Translations under genes and position numbers: made by a program
The notes under the pieces: generated by a model
What the model saw: the letters and a program-made list of their open reading frames with translations, nothing else
The model's database searches: none
What the model was told of the DNA's origin: nothing
Assembly (NCBI GenBank): GCA_028282685.1
Contig: JANQHK010000121.1
Location: 1-43,022 of the forward strand
Source of the DNA: Phycisphaeraceae bacterium
GTDB taxonomy: Bacteria > Planctomycetota > Phycisphaerae > Phycisphaerales > Zrk34
Reading direction: 5' to 3'
Length of the DNA stretch: 43,022 bases
Shown here: in pieces, positions 7,354 to 15,445 of the stretch
How positions within the stretch are numbered: the first letter of the stretch is position 1
How the letters are laid out: every line of letters starts with the position of its first letter

Positions 7354-9171
7354 TCAGCCCCGCCCGATCACATAAATCGCATCGGTGGCGCGCAGGTTGG
7401 GCAGGAAGCGGATTTCGCTGGCCGAGGTAAAGTCCAGCGGAATCCGCCTTTCGATTTTCAGGCCTTCGTCCCGCGCCCAATCCTCGAAATCCTTCAGTGA
7501 CAGGAAATGCAGGTTGGGCGTGTCGCACCAGGTGTAGGGCAGATTGCGGCTGACGGGGGCCCGGCCGGTCCACGAAATCTGGTGGCGATTGCGCCAGTAG
7601 CCAAAATTCGGGAAGCTGACCACGCCGCGGTGACCGATCCGAAGCATCTCCCGCATCACGACCGAGGGATGACGCACCGTCTGCAGCGTCCGGGACAGCA
7701 GCACGTAATCGAACGACCGGTCGGGGAATATCTCGAGCGGCTGGTCGAGGTCGGCACGGATGGCATCGATGCCGTTCTCGATGGCTTCGACGACGCGGAA
7801 CGGATCGATATCGACGCCGACCACGCGCCCCGCCCCCCGCTGTCGCAGGTATTGCAGGAACCGCCCATCGCCGCAGCCCAGGTCAAGCACGCTGGCGCCC
7901 GGCTCAATCAATTCGGCGATGCGCTGTAAATCCATGCGCCGCTTCTCATCGGGCTGGCGCGGATCGAGATCGACCGGTTCCTCAGCGAGGCCGCGCTCCT
8001 GCCGCAGCAGGTTCTCCAGAAAGCCGCGGATGGCCTGCTGGTGCGTCGGCGAAGGCAGCAGGAACGAATCGTGGCCGTAGGCCTCGTCGATGTTGAGATA
8101 CCCGGCCGGCCGGCCGGCGTGCAGCAGCGCCTTGGCGATGCGGTGGTTCTGCGACGGCGGAAATAGCCAGTCGCTGGAAAACGAAATCACCAGCACCCGC
8201 GCCGACGTGCCTTTCAGGGCCTTCTCCAGTCCGCCGCGCCCCTCGCCGAGATCGAAGTAATCCATCGCGCGCGTGATGTAGAGATAGCTGTTGGCATCGA
8301 AGCGATCGACGAATTTCTCGCCCTGGTAATCCAGGTACGTTTCCACGGCGAACTCGCTGTCGAAGCTCCAGCCCGGCTTCTCGGCATGGCGCAGGTTGCG
8401 ACCGAACTTGCGGTGCATCGACTGTTCGGACAGATACGTGATGTGCCCGAGCATGCGCGCGATCGCCAGTCCGCGCGCCGGATTGGTATCGTGCTGCGCG
8501 TAGTGGCCGTTGTGAAACTGCGGGTCGGAAATAATCGCGTTGCGGCCGACGGCGTCGAACGCCAGCGGTTGCGCCCCCAGCGATGCGGTGGTCGCCACGG
8601 GAAGCAGCCCGGCCATGCGCTCCGGGTGGCGCACCGCCCACTCCAGCGCCTGCATGCCGCCCATGGACCCGCCGAGCACGCAGAGCAGTTTTTCGATTCC
8701 CAGATGATCGATCAATCGCAGCTGCACCGCCACCATGTCGGCAATCGTCACCACGGGAAAATCCAGACCCCACGGCTTGCCGGTATCGGGATTGATTGAA
8801 CCGGGCCCGGTGGTGCCTTTGCATCCGCCCAACACATTGGAGCAGATAACAAAAAAATGACGGGTATCGATCGCCTTGCCCGGCCCGACGTACACATCCC
8901 ACCAGCCGGGCTTATGACGCGGATTGTCCGGTTTCTGCTCGGCGTGAAAACCGGCGGCGTGGGCGTCGCCCGAAAGAGCATGACAGATCAGCACGGCGTT
9001 GGTCCGACCGGCATCCAGTTCGCCGTAGGTCTCGTAAGCCACATCAACGAACGGCAGGGTGTGGCCGCACGACAACTCCAGCGGCCGGTCGAAACGCACG
9101 GTCTGGGTTTCGACGAGACCGATCGACTCGCCGGTCAGATCCCGAACGGGTTTTTCCGGTACCTGGCTCAT
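7354..9171 (-). CDS. MetX-MetW fusion: homoserine O-acetyltransferase plus methyltransferase-fold domain
   Basis: A 605-residue protein joining two normally separate methionine-pathway proteins. Residues ~1-392 are the alpha/beta-hydrolase acyltransferase MetX. Nucleophile Ser169 lies in GGSMGG, Asp334 in SSDWLF and His367 in AYGHDSF, and the CNVLGG-like ICSNVLGGCKGTTGP segment is present. A short linker (~393-412) leads to residues ~413-605, a MetW-type domain with LDLGCGDG at 429-436 and VGVDIDP after it. MetX acylates homoserine; MetW is known as a partner needed for full MetX activity in some bacteria. ATG 9171 (or 9177) is the likely start; no strong ribosome site is seen. A structured RNA and terminator-like hairpin precede it. 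Confidence 0.93.
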   Translation of the reverse strand: MSQVPEKPVRDLTGESIGLVETQTVRFDRPLELSCGHTLPFVDVAYETYGELDAGRTNAVLICHALSGDAHAAGFHAEQKPDNPRHKPGWWDVYVGPGKAIDTRHFFVICSNVLGGCKGTTGPGSINPDTGKPWGLDFPVVTIADMVAVQLRLIDHLGIEKLLCVLGGSMGGMQALEWAVRHPERMAGLLPVATTASLGAQPLAFDAVGRNAIISDPQFHNGHYAQHDTNPARGLAIARMLGHITYLSEQSMHRKFGRNLRHAEKPGWSFDSEFAVETYLDYQGEKFVDRFDANSYLYITRAMDYFDLGEGRGGLEKALKGTSARVLVISFSSDWLFPPSQNHRIAKALLHAGRPAGYLNIDEAYGHDSFLLPSPTHQQAIRGFLENLLRQERGLAEEPVDLDPRQPDEKRRMDLQRIAELIEPGASVLDLGCGDGRFLQYLRQRGAGRVVGVDIDPFRVVEAIENGIDAIRADLDQPLEIFPDRSFDYVLLSRTLQTVRHPSVVMREMLRIGHRGVVSFPNFGYWRNRHQISWTGRAPVSRNLPYTWCDTPNLHFLSLKDFEDWARDEGLKIERRIPLDFTSASEIRFLPNLRATDAIYVIGRG

Positions 9172-9226
9172 TGCCATAAACGGTAGCCATTTCCGCGGTT
9201 GAAGCAAGTGAAGTGTGCGCCAACAA

Positions 9227-9257
9227 CAAACCGACCGGTGCTCGGCCGGTCGGTTTG
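9227..9257 (-). terminator. Terminator-like hairpin before metXW
   Basis: A perfect 12-bp stem (9227-9238 with 9246-9257) has a 7-base loop. On the minus strand it is followed by TTGTTGTTG, a weak U-rich tract. It lies 55 bp before the metXW start and directly after the structured RNA, as expected for an attenuator or for the end of a separate small RNA. Confidence 0.6.
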
Positions 9258-9259
9258 CT

Positions 9260-9408
9260 GCTACCGCTCGCAGCATCGGCGTCCAGCGCCGATAAGCTGC
9301 TCAACTGCATGTCTTGCGGGCCTTGTCCAGGCCCTGCTTTCATGCGCCCCTCAGCCAACCGGACAGGCGGGTGTCGGGGCTTCTCACCTCCGGGCGAGTC
9401 ACGGCAAC
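9260..9408 (-). ncRNA. Candidate structured RNA / riboswitch upstream of metXW
   Basis: Read on the minus strand the region folds by eye into a five-stem junction. P1 pairs 9402-9408 with 9260-9266. P2 pairs 9393-9398 with 9383-9388 around a CGGA tetraloop. P3 pairs 9376-9380 with 9346-9350, with an inner GACA/TGTC. P4 pairs 9341-9345 with 9307-9311 and, past an AAA/AAGA internal loop, 9329-9334 with 9318-9323. P5 pairs 9296-9300 with 9270-9274 and 9287-9293 with 9275-9281. A terminator-like hairpin follows after three bases. I could not match it to SAM-I, SAM-II, SAH, cobalamin, TPP or lysine consensus elements. It could be a cis-regulator of methionine synthesis or an independent small RNA. 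Confidence 0.5.
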
Positions 9409-9413
9409 GATCC

Positions 9414-9464
9414 ACTCTCTCTCTGCGCCTTTAACTGTCTCTCTGCGTCTCTACTGTCTCTCCG
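9414..9464 (-). repeat. Degenerate AGAGAC-type simple repeat
   Basis: On the minus strand the stretch repeats AGAGACAG/AGAGACGC-like units with a spacing of roughly eight to nine bases. It lies downstream of the coiled-coil gene and before the structured RNA. It is non-coding and of the same general class as the other short tandem repeats in this window. Confidence 0.55.
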
Positions 9465-9508
9465 ATCCGGGCGATGCCTCTCTCTTTCAGCACCGGACAA
9501 CGGGCGTC

Positions 9509-9793
9509 TCAAACCTCATCGCTGTCGCCGTGGTTCCCGTCCTGTTGTTCCAGCATCTTGCGTAAATAGTTATTTTCACGTCGGGTGGCCTCGAGATCGA
9601 ACACCAGATACTTGATCGATAATCGCAGGTAATCGATCGATTCCTGCAAATCGCTGACCGTCTTGCGCAGCCGCTGCTGCCGATTCTGTGTTTCGCGGGC
9701 CATGGCCTCCAGCTTCTTCCGTTCGGCGGGGGGAAGCGTGGAAATCTCGCCCATCAACTCGGCCAACTTCTTTTGGAACGCTTTTTCATCCAT
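9509..9793 (-). CDS. Small coiled-coil protein, function unknown
   Basis: A 94-residue, highly charged protein predicted to be almost entirely helical. Leu/Ile heptad spacing runs from about residue 5 to 80, and the tail is acidic (HGDSDEV). The ATG at 9793 is chosen because the upstream extension is Cys/Gly/Arg-rich and unlike coding sequence. There is no signal peptide or enzyme motif, so it is probably a cytoplasmic scaffold or regulator. The neighbouring genes give no pathway clue. Confidence 0.72.
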   Translation of the reverse strand: MDEKAFQKKLAELMGEISTLPPAERKKLEAMARETQNRQQRLRKTVSDLQESIDYLRLSIKYLVFDLEATRRENNYLRKMLEQQDGNHGDSDEV

Positions 9794-10042
9794 GGTCAGT
9801 CTCGCTGCAATAGTGCGAACGCCTGAACATGAACAAGGGCCTTGCCAAAGAACACCGCGGAAACGCCGAAATCCACCGGCGTCGTAAAGCACATCAAAAC
9901 AAGCAGTTACAAACAACCAAGCGCCCAGCCGTCATAACCGGACAAATCGGAAATGCGCGGATGTGGTTTCCACGCAACATAGCCCGTCGGCAGGGCAAGA
10001 CAAAACAACGCCACCCATGCTCCATCCAACCACGTGGCGCAG
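9794..10042. other. Non-coding gap, nothing recognised
   Basis: Between the coiled-coil gene and the PEP-CTERM terminator I see no open frame with coding character, no tRNA and no repeat. It presumably holds the promoter of the coiled-coil gene, but no convincing -35/-10 pair stands out. Confidence 0.5.
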
Positions 10043-10071
10043 AAAAAAGGCCCGGCGGGAAAACCGGGCCT
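10043..10071 (-). terminator. Rho-independent terminator of the PEP-CTERM gene
   Basis: On the minus strand AGGCCCGG and CCGGGCCT pair perfectly around an 8-base loop and run into a T tract. It lies 47 bp past the PEP-CTERM stop codon. Confidence 0.88.
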
Positions 10072-10118
10072 GGGGACGATTGGATCTTTCGTGAACCGCA
10101 GTGAACCGCCGCAGTCAA

Positions 10119-11171
10119 TCAGCGACGCCGGCGGAGCAGCACCATGCCGCTCAATCCCAGCAGGATCACGGAAGCCGGCTCGGGAACATCCGTCGAGTGA
10201 ATGGTCAGCAGGACGTCGAACGTGGCGGTATCACCGGCCTGACCGTTGGCGTTGAGCGAGCCCAGGTTCCAGTTCATCGCGCCGCTGACCCAGTAAGCGG
10301 GATTCGACGGGTCGAACGCATCGGTTCCGTTGAGCGTGCCCGATTCGATCGACAGGTGGACCCCGACGCTCGGCTTGCCTATGCCGTGGTTGTCGACACC
10401 TTCTTTTCCGTAGTAACCGACCTCAAAACCGTCCGGCTGTACATTCGACAGGAACGTGATGGTATCGTCGATGGAAACGAACCCTCCCTGGCCATCGGGG
10501 ATGGCCGTAGCATCGGAGCCGGTTTGCGTGATGGCGTAGCGGTAGCCGTCGTAAGCGCCGCCGTCGATGTAATCGCGATCGTCGTAGATCGCCTTGGTGC
10601 TGCGCAACCCGTGGGCAAACTGATAGAGCGTCACGTTGTTGAGCGCCGAGGCCGTCTGATTGGTGATCGTGTAGGTCTGTTTGAGGATATGCTTGTCGCT
10701 GGTGACGGACGCGCCGCTGCCGGGATCGCCGGCGGGAGTCAGACCCAGTGCGATTCCCGTGGTCGTATTGATCATCTGACTATCGATCTGAATACTCACC
10801 GTTCCGTTGGAAATCGTACTGCTGGTGCTGGTGTGGTATTGCGAACCCTCCGACCCATCGGTGTAATGCACCCCTGTATCGACGGAGAAGTTGGAGTTGG
10901 TCGTCCAGTCGGGATAGATGAAGTTCGGCTCCATCCAGATCGGACCGGCGGCGTTATACCCGATGGCCGCGCCCCATTCGCCGGAGAGATACTCGCGGCC
11001 GCCAACGCCGGACCGTTGATCCCACAGGTTGTCCGAGTAGCCGTAGTCGGAGATGTAAACCAGCCAATTCGAGTCGGAAGGCACCAGTTCAATTCCTTGG
11101 CCAAGGACGGGGGTGTTCGTCATGCCGACAACGACCCCAACCAAATACAGAAGAGCGAGTGAGCGTTTCAT
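10119..11171 (-). CDS. PEP-CTERM sorting-domain secreted protein
   Basis: A 350-residue exported protein. Residues 1-24 are a signal peptide (MKRSLALLYLVGVV, cleavage near VLGQ). The C-terminus carries the sorting tripartite signal: VPEPAS, then a hydrophobic segment ILLGLSGMVLL, then RRRR. In the family this tail is recognised by an exosortase and the protein ends at the cell surface or in extracellular matrix. The body is Gly/Ser/Thr/Asp-rich and beta-strand-like with no catalytic motif. The ATG at 11171 has GGAGG upstream. It is a single-gene transcript, with a candidate promoter at 11381-11409 and a strong terminator. No exosortase gene is in the window. Confidence 0.92.
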   Translation of the reverse strand: MKRSLALLYLVGVVVGMTNTPVLGQGIELVPSDSNWLVYISDYGYSDNLWDQRSGVGGREYLSGEWGAAIGYNAAGPIWMEPNFIYPDWTTNSNFSVDTGVHYTDGSEGSQYHTSTSSTISNGTVSIQIDSQMINTTTGIALGLTPAGDPGSGASVTSDKHILKQTYTITNQTASALNNVTLYQFAHGLRSTKAIYDDRDYIDGGAYDGYRYAITQTGSDATAIPDGQGGFVSIDDTITFLSNVQPDGFEVGYYGKEGVDNHGIGKPSVGVHLSIESGTLNGTDAFDPSNPAYWVSGAMNWNLGSLNANGQAGDTATFDVLLTIHSTDVPEPASVILLGLSGMVLLRRRR

Positions 11172-11380
11172 AATTCCAGGGCCTCCAGAGTTTGAGTGTT
11201 CAACAGAATTTCCGTATGACGGCGCGCAGTAACACAGGCGATGGCAACAACCGCCATCGAACAGCAACGACACCGTCCCTCTTGCCATGTCTCTCAGAGG
11301 TTCCCCGATCGGCGCACAGAAAACCGACCGCGCACTACTTGGATTTGCTCGAAACCGCCCCTCTACCGCCTGAAAATATA

Positions 11381-11409
11381 CGTTTAATGTAATGCAAAGG
11401 TGGTGTCAA
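11381..11409 (-). promoter_or_regulatory. Possible promoter of the PEP-CTERM gene
   Basis: On the minus strand a perfect TTGACA is followed after 17 bp by TAAACG, a weak -10. It would give a leader of about 200 bases. The region is AT-rich compared with its surroundings. Confidence 0.35.
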
Positions 11410-11410
11410 G

Positions 11411-11432
11411 AAAAAAACAGGAGAAAGTCCTG
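11411..11432 (-). terminator. Terminator of the OppA-OppB transcript
   Basis: On the minus strand CAGGA and TCCTG pair around CTTTC and are followed by seven T. It lies 74 bp past the permease stop. The stem is short, so termination may be partial. Confidence 0.6.
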
Positions 11433-11505
11433 AATCTTTTTACCCAATCCGAATCGAATAACAGGGAGTTCGAGGCAGGGAGTCCGTCGCAACGGGGCCG
11501 ACACA

Positions 11506-12459
11506 TCAGCCGTCGACTTCGATCCGCGGATCGACGAAGGCGTAGGCGATGTCCACCAGCATGTTGAAAAGGATCAGCATCGTGGCGAACACCACCACGA
11601 CGCCAATGATCAGCATGATGTCCTTGTTCTGCACGGCGGAAACGAAGTGTACACCCATGCCGGGGACGTTGAAGACCTGCTCGACGACGAACGAACCGGC
11701 CATGGCCATCGCCGTTGCCGGGCCGAGGTAGCTGAGCACCGGCAGGAAAGCCACCTTCATCGCATGCTTGAGAACGACCTTGCGCTGGCTCAGTCCTTTG
11801 GCGCGTGCGGTGCGGATGAAATCGCTGTTGAGCACATCGAGCATGCCCAGGCGCGTGAGCCGCGCGATGTAGGCGGCGAAGGGCAGACTCAACGATACGG
11901 CTGGCAGAATCAGGTTACCCAGCCCTCCCCACTGCCCAATGGCTACCACTTTCCAACTGAGCGCGAACAACACCAGCAGCACGGTTGCGACAACGAAGGA
12001 AGGCAGAGAGATGCCAATTAGCGCAACGGACAGCGTTGCCCAGTCGAGCACCCCCCCACGGTAGACCGCTCCCGCCACGCCGAGCACGACGCCAATAACC
12101 GTGGCGATGAGGATCGCTGTCAATCCCAGTTGCACGCTGATGGGCATGGAACCGGCGAGGATGTCATTGACGGTCTGATCCTTGTACATCATGGAGGAAC
12201 CGAAATTAAACGGCCGATCCGATTGGCCAATCAGGTAATTGACCCCCGAGGCCTCCCCGAGATAACTGAAGTAGAACCGCACGGGATTGTCGAGGTTGTA
12301 CTGACGTTTCATCGCCAGGACAACCTCCTCCGGTGGGCGTCTGCCTTCCACCGCCAACGGATCGCCCGGCACCACCCACACCAAAAGGAACGTAATGGTG
12401 TAAATCACCAGCAGGAGGAAGGGCAACTGCACCAGGCGCCAGAAGATCAGTCGCAACAT
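11506..12459 (-). CDS. ABC transporter permease, DppB/OppB type
   Basis: A 317-residue inner-membrane permease with a long N-terminal TM helix, a periplasmic loop (PGDPL, then a PEEVV segment typical of OppB) and five more TM segments. The ATPase-coupling loop FIRTARAKGLSQRKVVLKH is present. The ATG at 12459 shares a base with the OppA stop (TGATG), and GGAGG lies 10 bp upstream, so translation is coupled. It should import peptides or similar ligands bound by the preceding protein. The second permease (OppC) and the ATPases (OppD/F) are not adjacent, which is unusual: a terminator follows directly. Confidence 0.93.
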   Translation of the reverse strand: MLRLIFWRLVQLPFLLLVIYTITFLLVWVVPGDPLAVEGRRPPEEVVLAMKRQYNLDNPVRFYFSYLGEASGVNYLIGQSDRPFNFGSSMMYKDQTVNDILAGSMPISVQLGLTAILIATVIGVVLGVAGAVYRGGVLDWATLSVALIGISLPSFVVATVLLVLFALSWKVVAIGQWGGLGNLILPAVSLSLPFAAYIARLTRLGMLDVLNSDFIRTARAKGLSQRKVVLKHAMKVAFLPVLSYLGPATAMAMAGSFVVEQVFNVPGMGVHFVSAVQNKDIMLIIGVVVVFATMLILFNMLVDIAYAFVDPRIEVDG

Positions 12460-14219
12460 CAGCGCTTCACCCTCCACAAGTAGAACATCTGTAAATTGCG
12501 CGGGTGGAACGACATGCCGGTTTGACTTTCGGGTGTGCCGATCTTCAGTTTCTCAGGATCGAACAGATGCACGACCTTGTATTCGTACAACGGCAAAATG
12601 GCCACGACTTCGTTCAGTACGTACCGCTCGGCCTCTTGGAGGATAGCCATGCGCTGGGCCGGATCGTACGTGGCGGCCGCCTTTTCCATCAGGGCATCGT
12701 ACTTGGGGTCCTTGAGACCGAAGTCGTTCATGCCGCTGTCCTGCTTGAACATATCCAGGAAGGTGGTGGGATCGACGTAATCGCCGAACCAACCGTGTCG
12801 ACAGACAACGAATTTGCCGCTGTTGCGTGTTTCCTGGAAAACTTTCCATTCCTGGCCCTTGAGCGAGACGGAGATGCCGAGGTGTTTTTCCCACATGGCG
12901 GCAATGGCCTGGGCCTGCAGTTCATGGCCCTGGCCGGTGTTGTAAAAGATTTCGATGACGGGCAGCCCCTTGCCATCGGGATAGCCGGCCTCAGCGAGGA
13001 CCTGACGCGCGGCTTGCGGGTCGTATTTCAGTCCCTCAACGTTTTCGTAGCCGTGAATGGATTGATGCGGAATGAAGCAGGTGGTGGGGCGCTGGTACAT
13101 ACGCGTGACATTTTCGACCAGTTCCTTGCGGTCCACGCTCATGGCCAGTGCCTTGCGGATCCGTGGATCGGCAACGGGATTGGGAGAGCCGTCGGCCAGC
13201 TTGGGGCGACAATTGAAGCCGTAGAAGTAGGTGCCGAACGACGAGATTTCATGGACGTCTTTTCGTTTGCCCTCTCGGGCCTTTTCGACAAGTTCGGGAC
13301 GGAACTCGACGACCGTTTCGTAGCAGATGTCCAGTTGGCCCTGCTCGTAAGCATAATAGGCCGTGTTGTTCTGGGTGATATGGACAAAGCGGATGGTCTG
13401 CGGACCAACGAGATCAGCCTTCCAGAAATATGCGTTCTTGGTCAGGAGGACGTCGCGTTTGAATCGCCACTTGGCCAGCTTGTAGGGACCGTTGGTGATC
13501 ATGGTGTCGGGGCGGGTCCAGGTCCAGTTGCGCAGGATCATGTAATTGTCCGGGCTGACATTCAGTTCTTTTCGGATAGCCCGGGCATGCAGGGGGAAGT
13601 AGGGCCAAGAGGCGACGAGGTGCACAAAATAGGGCAGGGGCCGTTCCAGCGTAACACTCATTTTGTACGGCCCATCGGCTTCGACCGCGACGATCTCAGC
13701 AAATTTTTCTCGGCTCTGGTCGTAACGTTCGTTGGCCGCCTGCCATTTTTCCTCATGTGATTCGAGTTCGTTAATCGCTTTCGTGGTCCGGTTGCACCAT
13801 TCGATAAACTTCTTCGATCCCTTGATGTGATAGAAGAACTCCTGGTATTTCATCGCGACGCCGGGCAGGTGTGCCTGGTACCAGGCCTCGAGGAAATCGG
13901 CGGTGGTGACGGGATCGCCGTTGGACCACCTGGCATTTTTACGCAGGGTGAAGGTATAGGTCAGATTGTCGGGCGAAACGGTGTAGGATTCGGCGACGCC
14001 GGGGATCACTTCAAAGGTATAGGGATTGAAGGCGAGCAGTCCCTCGAACAAGGCGTAGGAGACACGAACATCGAAGGAGGCGGTGGCACGTTGTCCATCG
14101 AGTGTTTCGAGGGCCGGAAAGTGCAGGGTCAGATCGGCGCGCTCGGGGGCGCTTTCACCGAAAACCCACACCACGCCGAATACCGCCAACAGGATCAACA
14201 GCGCCAGTTTGGTGCGCAT
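12459..14219 (-). CDS. Peptide-type ABC transporter substrate-binding protein (SBP_bac_5)
   Basis: A 586-residue binding protein of the OppA/DppA fold. The N-terminus is a signal peptide or membrane anchor (LALLILLAVFGVVWVFG) with no lipobox cysteine. Family features are YTFTLRKNARWSNGDPVTTADF, GPYKLAKWRFKRDV, RIRKALAMSVDRKELVENV and GYPDGKG. An insertion of roughly 50 charged residues near 138-190 (the ELESHEEKWQAANERYDQ region) looks helical. It is translationally coupled to the OppB permease and sits 33 bp after the preceding exported-protein gene. The ligand cannot be read from the sequence. Confidence 0.92.
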   Translation of the reverse strand: MRTKLALLILLAVFGVVWVFGESAPERADLTLHFPALETLDGQRATASFDVRVSYALFEGLLAFNPYTFEVIPGVAESYTVSPDNLTYTFTLRKNARWSNGDPVTTADFLEAWYQAHLPGVAMKYQEFFYHIKGSKKFIEWCNRTTKAINELESHEEKWQAANERYDQSREKFAEIVAVEADGPYKMSVTLERPLPYFVHLVASWPYFPLHARAIRKELNVSPDNYMILRNWTWTRPDTMITNGPYKLAKWRFKRDVLLTKNAYFWKADLVGPQTIRFVHITQNNTAYYAYEQGQLDICYETVVEFRPELVEKAREGKRKDVHEISSFGTYFYGFNCRPKLADGSPNPVADPRIRKALAMSVDRKELVENVTRMYQRPTTCFIPHQSIHGYENVEGLKYDPQAARQVLAEAGYPDGKGLPVIEIFYNTGQGHELQAQAIAAMWEKHLGISVSLKGQEWKVFQETRNSGKFVVCRHGWFGDYVDPTTFLDMFKQDSGMNDFGLKDPKYDALMEKAAATYDPAQRMAILQEAERYVLNEVVAILPLYEYKVVHLFDPEKLKIGTPESQTGMSFHPRNLQMFYLWRVKR

Positions 14220-14252
14220 GACATCATACTGCCGCCGAACGGACGCCGCGGA

Positions 14253-15326
14253 TCACGGCTGGGTCAGCAGCAGTTCCTTTTGAGGGATGGCCAGACGACT
14301 GGTCGTGAGCAGGCCGGGCTGATCGGTCACGCCGACCCAGTCGTTGACATGCAACTGGAAGGTGGCGGTGTCGCCGCTGCGCAATGGCGCCATCAGTGCC
14401 GGGCCGTTGCCGGCGCCGGCATTGAAATGCTTCACGCCCCAGTTGAGCACCTGCTCGATCAGTTCGACCATTTCCATGACGATCGGCTGGAGAGACGGGT
14501 CCACCCCCTGGCCCACGGCCCGCTGGGTGACTTGCAGGTATTTCGCAGCGGACTTGACCAGTTGTCGCACCTGGCCGGGCTGGGCCTGGTCTCGGACCGA
14601 CTCGACTAAAAGCACCTTGTAAATGCGGCGGATGGCCGCCAGTTCACCGCGTACCTGTACATTAAGTCCCTGCTTGGCGTACGCCCCGGCGCGCAGTTCC
14701 AAGCCGCGCAACAATTGGTCGCGCGCATCGGGCAGCCGCAGTCCGCTCAGCGCCAAATACATCTGCTCGACGACCGGCCCGATGGATTCTTTCTCCATTG
14801 CCGCAGACAAGGCGTCGAGCAAAGTCTTCTGCTGCACCTGGGTCGGTAACAGGTTTTCATCGGCGGTGGCCATCGCCGCCCCTTTCGCCGCCCAGTAACG
14901 CACCGCAGGGTGCGCATCGTTCAACGCCTTAATGAACATTTGAATCCCGTAGCCGCTGGCCAGATGCGCCGAAACGATCAAAGCATTCTGACGAACCAGC
15001 GCGCTGTCGCCGCCCAGCGCCGGCATCAGGGCTTTCTCAACCACCTGCGAATAAAATCGGCGGAATTCGGCCGTGATGCCCGGCTGCCGCGTCGGCTCCT
15101 GAAGTTTCTCACGCGCCTCGGCAATCCTGGCGGGCGATTCACCGGCGATCAACTGCTTCGTCCAGGGATTGACCCACTGACCAATGCGCTCCTCGGCCGC
15201 GGTATTGAACGCCCCGGCTTGTGTGATCAACTCGTTGGGAATGCGTTGCTGAGCCGGGGCCAGAGCCGCCGGAATCAATACGCTCAGCACCAAGGTCAAC
15301 TGTAACACGCGTGAGGAATGGGTCAT
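14253..15326 (-). CDS. Unrecognised exported helical-repeat-like protein
   Basis: A 357-residue protein with a signal peptide (MTHSSRVLQLTLVLSVLIPAALAPAQQ). The mature part is rich in Ala, Leu and Gln helices with a short HEAT-like stretch (DAHPAVRYWAAKGAAMA). I recognise no enzyme motif. ATG 15326 is preferred because GGAG lies 7 bp upstream; ATG 15341 is possible. It is followed after 33 bp by the substrate-binding protein gene, so the two may be co-transcribed. Confidence 0.78.
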   Translation of the reverse strand: MTHSSRVLQLTLVLSVLIPAALAPAQQRIPNELITQAGAFNTAAEERIGQWVNPWTKQLIAGESPARIAEAREKLQEPTRQPGITAEFRRFYSQVVEKALMPALGGDSALVRQNALIVSAHLASGYGIQMFIKALNDAHPAVRYWAAKGAAMATADENLLPTQVQQKTLLDALSAAMEKESIGPVVEQMYLALSGLRLPDARDQLLRGLELRAGAYAKQGLNVQVRGELAAIRRIYKVLLVESVRDQAQPGQVRQLVKSAAKYLQVTQRAVGQGVDPSLQPIVMEMVELIEQVLNWGVKHFNAGAGNGPALMAPLRSGDTATFQLHVNDWVGVTDQPGLLTTSRLAIPQKELLLTQP

Positions 15327-15445
15327 CACGATGCTCCGCATCAGATCGGGAAATAGCGTACCGTACGGGCACGAGGATACCCGCAACGCAAAGGTATACC
15401 TGCGGGGGATCACTGTCAAGCGAGAACGAATCCAACTGCTGATAT

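Noticed and set aside
9260-9408. SAM-I, SAH, cobalamin or lysine riboswitch identity for the RNA before metXW
   Set aside because: The conserved core sequences of these classes as I know them are not present, so it is left unassigned.
9213-9434. 73-codon plus-strand frame over the structured RNA region
   Set aside because: The same bases form five nested helices on the other strand, there is no ribosome site, and the peptide looks random.
12504-13760. 418-codon open frame on the plus strand
   Set aside because: It is antisense to the OppA-type gene, whose family motifs are clear.
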